Of a DNA stretch of 64,000 bases, positions 53,493 through 61,046 are shown one piece after another (within the stretch, counting starts at the first letter, position 1; each line of letters begins with the position of its first letter). The DNA is from Janthinobacterium silvisoli (GTDB taxonomy: Bacteria > Pseudomonadota > Gammaproteobacteria > Burkholderiales > Burkholderiaceae_D): positions 310,001-374,000 of the forward strand of contig NZ_JACHCL010000003.1 in NCBI RefSeq assembly GCF_014200725.1, written 5' to 3'. Made by a program: the position numbers and the translations under genes. The notes below the pieces were generated by a model, which searched no databases, was not told the origin of the DNA, and saw nothing but the letters and a program-made list of their open reading frames with translations.

Positions 53493-54374
53493 ATGACTTT
53501 GAACACACCTCATGGCGTAAAACTGGGGTCAGACCCGACGGGTCTGACCCCGGCAGTCAAGCTGCCTATCGGCGTCTTCGATTCCGGCGTGGGCGGCCTG
53601 TCGGTGCTGCGCCATATCCGCACGCAGCTGCCGCAGGAAGACCTGATCTACTTTGCCGATTCCGGCTACGCGCCGTATGGCGACAGGACGGAGCAGCAAG
53701 TCATCGATCGTTCGCTGGCGATTGCCGCCTATCTGCTGGACCAAGGCGCCAAGGCCATCGTTGTCGCCTGCAACACCGCCACCGTGGCCGCCATCAAGGC
53801 GCTGCGCGCGCGCTACCCTGACTTACCGCTGGTCGGAGTCGAACCCGGCTTGAAACCTGCCGCAGCGGTCACGCGCAATGGCAAGGTGGGTGTACTGGCG
53901 ACCAGCCGCACCTTGTCCGGTGAAAAGTTTTTGCTACTGCGCGAACAGATCAGCGCCGCCAGCCAGGCGCAATTCCTGCTGCAGCCCTGCGTAGGCCTGG
54001 TCGAGCTGATCGAGCAATGCTCGCTGGGCCAGGACAGCAACGACGCCACCAGCGTCATGCTCGAACGCTACATCGCGCCACTGCTGGCACAAGGCGTCGA
54101 CACCCTGGTACTCGGCTGCACCCACTACCCCTTCGTGCAAGACGCCATCGAGCGCACGGTGCGCGCCCATTCGGCTAGCCCAATCACCCTGGTCGATACG
54201 GGCGAAGCGGTCGCCCGGCAACTGGCCCGCCTGCTCGATGCGGCCAGCTTGCGCCGCGACGGCAACCCTGCACCGCAACTGCACGGCTATACGACGGCCG
54301 GGGTCGACATGCTGGAGCAAGCATTTGCCGGATTGCTGGACTTGCATCCCCCGGTGGAACATCTGTCCGTATAG
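53493..54374 (+). CDS. murI: Glutamate racemase with repeat-derived N-terminus
   Basis: The 293-residue enzyme makes D-glutamate for peptidoglycan. Catalytic Cys93 (ACNTAT) and Cys209 (LGCTHYPF) are present, with IGVFDSGVGGLSVLR and YFADSGYAPYG. The first 24 residues are an unusual extension: codons 11-20 (LGSDPTGLTP) are encoded by a 27-bp palindromic repeat that occurs elsewhere in the window as intergenic DNA. No start codon lies between the repeat and the usual family start at about residue 25 (PIGVFDSG), so the repeat must be translated unless a rare start is used. Confidence 0.93.
   Translation: MTLNTPHGVKLGSDPTGLTPAVKLPIGVFDSGVGGLSVLRHIRTQLPQEDLIYFADSGYAPYGDRTEQQVIDRSLAIAAYLLDQGAKAIVVACNTATVAAIKALRARYPDLPLVGVEPGLKPAAAVTRNGKVGVLATSRTLSGEKFLLLREQISAASQAQFLLQPCVGLVELIEQCSLGQDSNDATSVMLERYIAPLLAQGVDTLVLGCTHYPFVQDAIERTVRAHSASPITLVDTGEAVARQLARLLDAASLRRDGNPAPQLHGYTTAGVDMLEQAFAGLLDLHPPVEHLSV
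53525..53551. repeat. 27-bp palindromic repeat inside murI (copy 2)
   Basis: GGGGTCAGACCC-GAC-GGGTCTGACCCC, identical in both arms to the copy after acsA (48842-48868), is placed in frame within the first 20 codons of murI. The strong stem lies 32 bp past the ATG and could slow translation initiation. Confidence 0.9.
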
Positions 54375-54534
54375 GGAAAAGCAGGGGAATTAGAGGGCTT
54401 TCGAGGCAATCTTTCGAATAGTTGAAAAAGACTGGATTTAGATTTGCCACTTTGCCGAATCCTTTGTATAATTCGGCACCTGTTCAGCAAAACAGCTAAA
54501 TAGCTGAAGTAGTGAAGCAGATTTGTAAGACAGT

Positions 54535-54611
54535 GGTGGCTGTAGCTCAGTTGGTAGAGTCCAGGATTGTGATTCCTGTTGTCGTGGGTTCGAGCCCCAT
54601 CAGCCACCCCA
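54535..54611 (+). tRNA. tRNA-His (GTG), CCA encoded
   Basis: G-1 at 54535 pairs with C73 at 54608, the tRNA-His hallmark. Acceptor GTGGCTG/CAGCCAC, D-arm AGCTCAGTTGGTAGAGT, anticodon stem-loop CAGGA-TTGTGAT-TCCTG (anticodon GTG) and T-arm GTGGGTTCGAGCCCCAT are regular. CCA is at 54609-54611. Confidence 0.97.
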
Positions 54612-54630
54612 CAGAATTGTAGGAAAATTA

Positions 54631-54667
54631 AAGGGTTACATGCTTCGGCTTGTAACCCTTTTTTTTT
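54631..54667 (+). terminator. Terminator after tRNA-His
   Basis: An 11-bp stem AAGGGTTACA/TGTAACCCTT (plus flanking A-T) with a 10-nt loop, followed by nine T. Confidence 0.9.
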
Positions 54668-54710
54668 GCATTTTCCAACGGGTTTTCGTATTTTCCAACG
54701 AGATCAAATT

Positions 54711-55442
54711 TCAGCGCTTCCACTGCGCAGGGCCAGTTCGGGCGGCCGCCGCTTTTTCCAGCTCCGCTTGAGTGGTGATCACCGCAGTTGCCGTATCTCC
54801 ATCAAATGGCACCAGTACCCATCCAGGCCGCTGATCGGCCAGAATCTCCGCCGCCCCCCCCCCAGGCCATTGCGAAATGAGCCATGGTCATAGGATTAAT
54901 TTCAAATCCACGCACCCGCAACTGCCCATTCCCCACCCACACAATGGCAGCGTCATACAATGGCGGAAGTATGAAGTCTCTTCCGCCACCAATTGGCATC
55001 AATTTCGCCACACGCAAGCTCGGCTTCTGTGCGGCGATGCTCGTGGCCAAGGCCATGATGCTCGCTTTGATTGGCCCGAATGCTGCAAGCGCGGCCGCGG
55101 TCGCCGTTTGAGCATAGGCTGACTTGCTCGCCAGATCGAGGATCGACTTGTTCTGGCTGGCGATGGCGCCGCGCAGCTCGCCATTTTTCGACAGTGCCTT
55201 GCCGCGCGCGCCCTCGGCCTTAGTCCGCTCCACGACGGCATTATCGCGTTCGCCGACCGCAGCGTGAACGGCGATGGGTTCTTCAATTTTGCCGACAGGT
55301 TCTTTACCTCATCGACTACTACCATCTTGGATAGCGACGTTAATGCCAGCGCCGTGGCGTACGGCAGTTGACGTTTAGCGAGGTCATTCAAGCCCCGCTC
55401 GAAATCAGCGAGATTGGTACGCACGGACACATCAAACGCCAT
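54711..55442 (-). pseudogene. Phage structural (tail-type) gene with two frameshifts
   Basis: A GGAG site and ATG at 55442 open a protein starting MAFDVSVRTNLADFERGL, then LNDLAKRQLPYATALALTSL, which resembles small phage head-tail/minor tail proteins. Good sequence passes to another frame near 55236 (NAVVERTKAEGARGKAL and on to FEINPMTMAHFAMAWGG). It returns to the first frame at a run of ten C (54854-54863) to finish AEILADQRPGWVLVPFDGDT ... AQWKR with a stop at 54711. The two shifts compensate each other. It sits just downstream of tRNA-His on the opposite strand, the only phage-like gene here. Confidence 0.65.
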
Positions 55443-55460
55443 GGATGCTCCGTTCAGGCT

Positions 55461-55478
55461 TGTGCAGACGTCTGCACA
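55461..55478. promoter_or_regulatory. 18-bp perfect palindrome upstream of the phage gene
   Basis: TGTGCAGACGTCTGCACA is fully self-complementary and lies 18 bp before the start codon of the phage-like gene. It has the form of a dimeric repressor site. Confidence 0.5.
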
Positions 55479-55658
55479 TATGACCCACAAGAAACGCCTT
55501 AGGCCGGTGGTTGATACGCACACGGTGGCGCACTATCATCAACACAAATAAAAAAGCACACCGAAGTGGGCAAGCACGAGAAACGAATGTATGCCCCGCT
55601 ATGGAGCGGATCGAGATAGATCACCTCTTTCGCTGTTGAGAAATTGTCTCGTCAAACG

Positions 55659-55684
55659 CAAAAAAGCCCGCTTGTGCAGGCTTT
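55659..55684 (-). terminator. Terminator of the coiled-coil gene
   Basis: Read on the minus strand, AAAGCC pairs with GGCTTT around a 10-nt loop and is followed by T, about 60 bp after the stop at 55746. Confidence 0.65.
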
Positions 55685-55745
55685 AGGCATTAATACTACG
55701 AGAATGACAGAAACACACCTGACTTGTAACAGGCACGTCAAGCTT

Positions 55746-56285
55746 TTATGGACGAGTTCTTATAACGCGCATATGAATGAAATCTATAGTCTCGGAGATT
55801 TTTGCAACATCTTTTTTTACTTTAGCAAGCTTTGCCTCCACATCAGAAACGGATATTTCCCCGACATTGCCAAGATTTCGAGAAAAAATCGACTTCAATT
55901 GCAACACCCTAATTATCTCCTCAAGAACCACCATCTCCCCTCTTGCAGCAGCAAGGCGATGTCTACATGCGGATTCTTGATCGATAAGCGCTTCAATATA
56001 TAGAAACCGCTGCCTCTCCAGCTGTTCCTTCATATCCAGGACATCTTCCACATGCCGTTCGGCTCCCGTGGATCGCTTGTTTGCGCTCGCCAAGAGCGTC
56101 TCGTGCTGGGACTTAATTACCATAAGTGCACTAGCCTGGTACTTATAGCGTCCCGTCTGTCCTTGGCAGTCAAGCATCCCACCAGGTTGCATCGCCATGA
56201 CTATGTACGGCTCAGCCTGCCCGCCTGTTAGTACAACCAAGTCACCAATTTCAATGCCGTTATAGCTGCTCATACCGTAGTGCAT
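55746..56285 (-). CDS. Hypothetical coiled-coil protein
   Basis: The 179-residue product starts at 56285 (MHYGMSSYNGIEIGDLV), with GAGGT 6 bp upstream; the open frame reaches 44 codons higher but that part contains no ribosome site. Residues 1-60 look like a small beta barrel (IEIGDLVVLTGGQAEPYIV). Residues 75-175 are helical with heptads (VLDMKEQLERQRFLYIEALI, VSDVEAKLAKVKKDVAKISE). No family was recognised. AT-richer than the core genome and placed between a phage remnant and an IS, so probably horizontally acquired. Confidence 0.6.
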   Translation of the reverse strand: MHYGMSSYNGIEIGDLVVLTGGQAEPYIVMAMQPGGMLDCQGQTGRYKYQASALMVIKSQHETLLASANKRSTGAERHVEDVLDMKEQLERQRFLYIEALIDQESACRHRLAAARGEMVVLEEIIRVLQLKSIFSRNLGNVGEISVSDVEAKLAKVKKDVAKISETIDFIHMRVIRTRP

Positions 56286-56484
56286 AGTTGACCTCGTATT
56301 TTTAGTTTGCAAAGCATACTTTATAGCAAGAATCATGGAAAAGAAGTAACCGATTACTGAAACCGTAAGCAGTCGCATTACAAAATGTCTGTCAATTATC
56401 TTAGGGAACCTCAACACCCCTGTAGTGGTTTAATGTACCCGGACACTGATTTAGGCGAGAATGCTCGCCATGGAGAGGTGTTTG

Positions 56485-56792
56485 ATGAGCAAGCAAAGAC
56501 GTACGTTTTCCCCTGAGTTCAAAGAGCAGGCCGCATGCCTGGTACTGGATCAAGGATATATCCATACAGAGGCAAGCCGGTCGGTCGGCATCGGCGAATC
56601 AGTGCTGCGCCGTTGGGTGCAGCAGCTGCAGTTGGAACGGCAAGGCATCACGCCGCAGAGCAAGGCAATGACGCCAGATCAGCAGCGAATACAGGAACTC
56701 GAAGCACGTATTGAGCGTCTCGAGCGGGAGAAGTCCATTTTAAAAAAGGCTACCGCGCTCTTGATGTCGGAAGGGATAGAACGTACGAGGTA

Positions 56793-56793
<1 letters not shown>
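56485..56793 (+). CDS. IS3-family transposase OrfA
   Basis: The 102-residue OrfA starts at 56485 (MSKQRRTFSPEFKEQAA) and has the HTH_Tnp_1 pattern (ASRSVGIGESVLRRWVQQLQ) plus a zipper (RIQELEARIERLEREKSILK). The A6G slip site at 56742-56748 leads in the -1 frame to KKGYRALDVGRDRTYEVID, the normal start of the OrfB part. OrfA itself is intact. Confidence 0.85.
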
Positions 56794-57649
<856 letters not shown>

Positions 57650-57657
57650 CCACTACA

Positions 57658-57813
57658 ACTTACGGTTTCGTTAATGGCTCACGGGTTCTGTTTAACGCAA
57701 ATACTAACAATGCTATGGTCGTCGATAAAGCCGGCCAGTTTGTGACCGGATTCAAACTGGCCCCTGGTACTCCACAGTATCAAAACTACCTGGCGAATGG
57801 GATACTGCGATGA
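57658..57813 (+). pseudogene. C-terminal tail of a colicin-D-like toxin
   Basis: Starting at the first base after the IS end, one frame reads TYGFVNGSRVLFNANTNNAM, then VVDKAGQFVTGFKLAPGTPQ and YQNYLANGILR, with TGA at 57811-57813. This has the shape of the C-terminus of colicin D-type (tRNA-cutting) toxin domains found at the ends of CdiA and Rhs proteins. The rest of the toxin has been removed. The stop overlaps the ATG of the immunity gene by four bases (ATGA). Confidence 0.55.
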
Positions 57814-58082
57814 GTGACAAGCTATTAGCTACGGTTGATTCCTACCTGGCCTCAGAACTGAGTCCTGAGGATTTTGTTGAACAGTTTATTTTGCAGTGGA
57901 AGGTTGAACGCGACAGTGGCTTATACAAGGCTGATCCAGCGAATCTGAGCGAACTTCTTTCCACCATATTTTGCTTGGCTGATCTGTTCAATGCTGCAGA
58001 TGATAGAGAGGACTACGAATTGAATGACGAAAACCTGAGGCTACGGATTCTAGCTTTGTTAAAGGCCGGTGAATGGCGTTGA
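57810..58082 (+). CDS. Colicin-D-type immunity protein
   Basis: The 90-residue acidic helical protein has the pattern of the colicin D immunity family: an N-terminal helix with LLATVDSYLASELSPEDFVE, then NLSELLSTIFCLADLF and the typical end DREDYELNDENLRLRILALL. It should bind and block a tRNase toxin in the cytoplasm. Its own toxin gene survives only as a 51-codon tail cut by the upstream IS element, so it is now an orphan immunity gene that could still protect against related attackers. Confidence 0.72.
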   Translation: MSDKLLATVDSYLASELSPEDFVEQFILQWKVERDSGLYKADPANLSELLSTIFCLADLFNAADDREDYELNDENLRLRILALLKAGEWR

Positions 58083-58085
58083 TTA

Positions 58086-58774
58086 GTGCTCGACTACCAG
58101 CGCACCATCCACACGGTGCAGCACCGCGGCAAGGCAGTACGCTACATCGAGGTGACAGCTGACGATATCAGCACCGCTAATCGCCTCGCGCATGACGTGC
58201 TGGGGCGTACCCTAGACGAGCTGCCGCCGCAAACTCGTAAGCTGCTGACAACTTTGCACGGCTGGGTCAAGGTGGAGGCAGGGCGGTTGGCGATGAAACC
58301 GGCCGACCTGCGCTTTAGCCACCGGCAGGTGCGGGAGCTTACTGGCTGGGGTGATACGCAGCTCAAGATACACCTGGCCAGGCTGGCCGAACTGGAATAC
58401 ATCCTGGCGCACCGCGTGGCCCGTGGCCAGGGACTGAAATACGAGCTGGTGTATGACGGCCAGGGCGATGCGGGTGGGCGCTTCCTGATGGGCTGGCCGA
58501 CATGGCGCAGCTCGATGGCAAGGCGGTCTTGCCTTACGACGCGCAGCGGTCGGGGGTAAATGGCGAGTGGTCGGCCCCCGGTCGGGGTGTGGTCGGGGTG
58601 CAGTCGGCCACTGGTCGGCATGATGAAATTGCCTTGATCGCCAATGCCGGCGCGGCCTGCAATGGATCGGACGAGATTGATGCGCAAAAGCCGCGTCAGG
58701 CCATCACGGCGCGCAGCCCGTCGTACCGTAGCGCAAGCGCCGTGCTTGCCACCAGTGCGACCGGCGACGCCTGA
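58086..58774 (+). pseudogene. 5'-truncated, frameshifted primase-associated/HTH gene
   Basis: The sequence begins without a proper start just after the immunity gene and reads YQRTIHTVQHRGKAVRYIEV, DISTANRLAHDVLGRTLDEL and the winged-helix-like LRFSHRQVRELTGWGDTQLK. One base is missing near 58490-58500, after which the frame continues ADMAQLDGKAVLPYDAQRSG to a stop at 58774 ([17 protein letters not shown]). I recognise this as the C-terminal part of a primase/replication-type gene that often lies directly before a tyrosine recombinase gene in integrative elements; this rests on recall. Confidence 0.5.
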
Positions 58775-58785
58775 GGGCAGCGACC

Positions 58786-59214
58786 ATGGCACGTAAAGGC
58801 CAGTCCACCATCAAGCCCGTGACCGGCGACGTGCGCGACCGCGACAGCCTGTACCACCACCTGCTGCGCTTCAACGCCTGGCAGCACGAGAAAAACTACT
58901 CGGTGGCCACCATCGAGACCCGCGAGGTCTACCTGCGCTACCTGTTCCTGTACCGGAAGGAGGATGGCCAGCCGCTCACCACGCGCAGCCAGCACACCCG
59001 CGTCACGCCGCTGCGCGCCTACTTTAAATGGTTAGCGCGGCATAACCACATCCTGTACAACCCGGCGTCCGAGCAGAAGCTGCCACGGCTGGAGCGCTGC
59101 CTGCCCAAGCACGTGCTGACGATCCGCGAGGCCGAGACGGTACTGGCCCAGCCCGACCTGAGCACGTCGACCGGCATCCGGGACAGGGCCATGCTGGAGA
59201 CCTTGTACAGCACC
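58786..59214 (+). pseudogene. Tyrosine recombinase, N-terminal fragment
   Basis: The first 143 codons ([20 protein letters not shown] ...) encode the N-terminal SAM-like DNA-binding domain of a XerC/D-type recombinase ([40 protein letters not shown]) and the start of the catalytic domain ([19 protein letters not shown]). The sequence then switches to Rhs sequence exactly where the first catalytic Arg should follow. Catalytic residues R, H, R and Y are missing. It is in frame with the Rhs part, so a chimeric protein could be made. Confidence 0.75.
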
Positions 59215-59985
59215 AGCAAGCGCCGCAGTATCACTGGCGACGCCATCCCGGACAGCCTCGATGGCGTAACGGACAACCGCGGCTTTACGGGCCATGAAAT
59301 GCTCGACAAGCTCGACTTGGTGCATATGAACGGGCGCATCTACGACCCCTTGCTGGCGCGCTTCATGAGCGCTGACCCACTGATCCAGGATCCGATGCAT
59401 AGCCAGAGTTACAACCGCTATACCTATGTGTGGAACAATCCGACGAATCTGACGGATCCCACCGGGTTTGCGGGGGAAGATTTGCCGGAAGAGCAACTGA
59501 AAAGGCAACTCGATGAACAGCGGCGGCTGAACGAGAAAAAGGCAGATTCGAGCAACCAGAACGGTAAAGGGAACGGCGATAAGCCGAAGCATGGCAAGGG
59601 TGACGAGTACGTAAGGCGAAATCCGCTGCCTGGGTACAATCTCGCCACCAACATTTTGCTGGCCGGTGCTGACACTGAAAGGATTGCTACTGGTTCAGCT
59701 GTGAAAGCTGCGGAAAGTCTTTCGAAGCCAGCAATTGGAGCAACGGGTAAGGTCGGCGAGGACGCGCTAAAGCTGTTGGGTGGGGATTCTCAAGTTTATT
59801 TCCGCACAAGCCAAGGTGGCCGATATATTGACCAACTTGTGAATGGTATCGGGCATGAATCAAAAGTTGGATACACGTCTCTGACTGCTGATATTCGTGT
59901 TCAGATTGCCAAAGATGTTGAGTTAATGGCGACGAAGCAAATTAGAGGCTCAACTTGGAATTTCTTTACAAGTCCAGTCACAGAA
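59215..59985 (+). pseudogene. Rhs C-terminus with nuclease-like toxin domain, truncated at both ends
   Basis: From about 59,215 the frame reads [17 protein letters not shown] and the Rhs core end [58 protein letters not shown] hydrophilic linker and a variable C-terminal domain follow. That domain has [20 protein letters not shown] then [10 protein letters not shown], an Asp...ExK pattern (Asp349, Glu358, Lys360 in the fused frame) typical of PD-(D/E)xK nuclease toxins. The sequence breaks at about 59,975-59,990 (NFFTSPVTE) into antisense of another gene. No immunity gene follows. Confidence 0.7.
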
Positions 59986-60267
59986 ATAATCGCGATGCAC
60001 CTGCATCGCCTGCGCGACATAGTGCTCAAGGGTACTGAAGCTCTCATCTTTTTTCAGCACATTCCATTGCCGCGTCTCACAACCGACGATCATGAGACGG
60101 CGCCTGGCAAGGTGCAAATTCGATGGCACGCTGGGCAGAAACAGGCCAGACAGGCGCTGTGCATCGACGCGTGGCGCATGGCGGTCCAGCAATTCGACGT
60201 TGAAGTCCAGCAGCACCCGGAGATAGCGGTCGGCCAGGCCGGCGGATGTCAACGGTGTGTCTGTCAT
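59986..60267 (-). pseudogene. 3'-truncated hypothetical gene
   Basis: The minus-strand frame from the ATG at 60267 ([20 protein letters not shown]) has good protein character for about 95 residues ([37 protein letters not shown]). It then runs into sequence shared with the broken Rhs gene on the other strand and stops at 59950. The 3' end is therefore missing. The family was not recognised. Confidence 0.55.
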
Positions 60268-60313
60268 GGTTTGCGCTCAGAATGGGGAGCACAAACCATA
60301 ACATGAAGAAATA

Positions 60314-60775
60314 TCATCCCGCCAGCACCGACTCCACCGTCGTCGCCAGGTCTTCCATGCGCACCGGCTTGACGAGGAAGTGGCGGAAGCCTACCGTCAA
60401 TGCATCGTCCATATACATGGGCAGGCTGTGGCCGGTGACGGCGATCAGTACGGCGTTGGCGGTGTCGGGATTGTTGCGCAGGCGGCGGCCGATTTCGATG
60501 CCGCTGATGCCGGGCATTTCGATGTCGAGGTAGACAGCGTCGGGTACGCGCAATTTGACTTGCTCGGCAGCCATCTGCCAGTTGCGCACCACCACCACCT
60601 GGTGGCCAAAGGTTTCCAGCAGCAGGGCCAGCGTTTCGCCCACTTCCTGATTGTCGTCCACCACCAGCAGGTGCAACTGGCGCTTGCCTTCTGCCTGATC
60701 GGCGCCCGCATGACGGCGCTCAGTGGGCGATACCTGTGGCGTCGTTTCCGCCTTGTTTTCCATTAGATAGCTCAT
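60314..60775 (-). CDS. Stand-alone receiver-domain response regulator
   Basis: The 153-residue protein starts at 60775 (MSYLMENKAETTPQ), with GAAGG 5 bp upstream; the frame continues 30 codons up without support. After a 35-residue polar N-terminus comes a single receiver: LLVVDDNQEVGETLALLLET with the acidic pair, phospho-acceptor Asp in AVYLDIEMPGISG, Thr in AVTGH and Lys in LVKPVRMEDL. There is no output domain, so it works by protein contact or phosphorelay. No kinase is adjacent. Confidence 0.9.
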   Translation of the reverse strand: MSYLMENKAETTPQVSPTERRHAGADQAEGKRQLHLLVVDDNQEVGETLALLLETFGHQVVVVRNWQMAAEQVKLRVPDAVYLDIEMPGISGIEIGRRLRNNPDTANAVLIAVTGHSLPMYMDDALTVGFRHFLVKPVRMEDLATTVESVLAG

Positions 60776-60928
60776 AGCACCTTCACGTCCAACAGCTGCA
60801 AAAACGGCAGTATACAAGAAGGACCACTGATACCTCCGCACCCCAGAAGAGTAGCTGAAAGGCAAGCAAAACCCGCATGGAGACTAACTTGCCTGCAAAT
60901 CTACGTAGTCTGTGTCATTGACGATAAA

Positions 60929-60948
60929 AATGGGAATCATTATCATTT
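60929..60948 (+). promoter_or_regulatory. Fur-box-like site before the FecA-like receptor
   Basis: AATGGGAATCATTATCATTT lies about 100 bp before the receptor start and keeps most of the Fur consensus, including the AATCATTATC core. It implies iron repression of the receptor. Confidence 0.65.
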
Positions 60949-61046
60949 GCATCCTTTAGCTGCCGGATGTCTACGCCACGCCATGTCACGTTGCGCCGTC
61001 TTACCGTCTGCGCAACCTTTCCCATCGGACTCATTGGAGCATATGC

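Noticed and set aside
51802-53508. 568-codon minus-strand frame opposite the fumarase gene
   Set aside because: Antisense shadow; no recognisable protein features.
58786-60306. Single 506-residue gene product
   Set aside because: Its three parts belong to three unrelated genes, the last in antisense; treated as a chimera.
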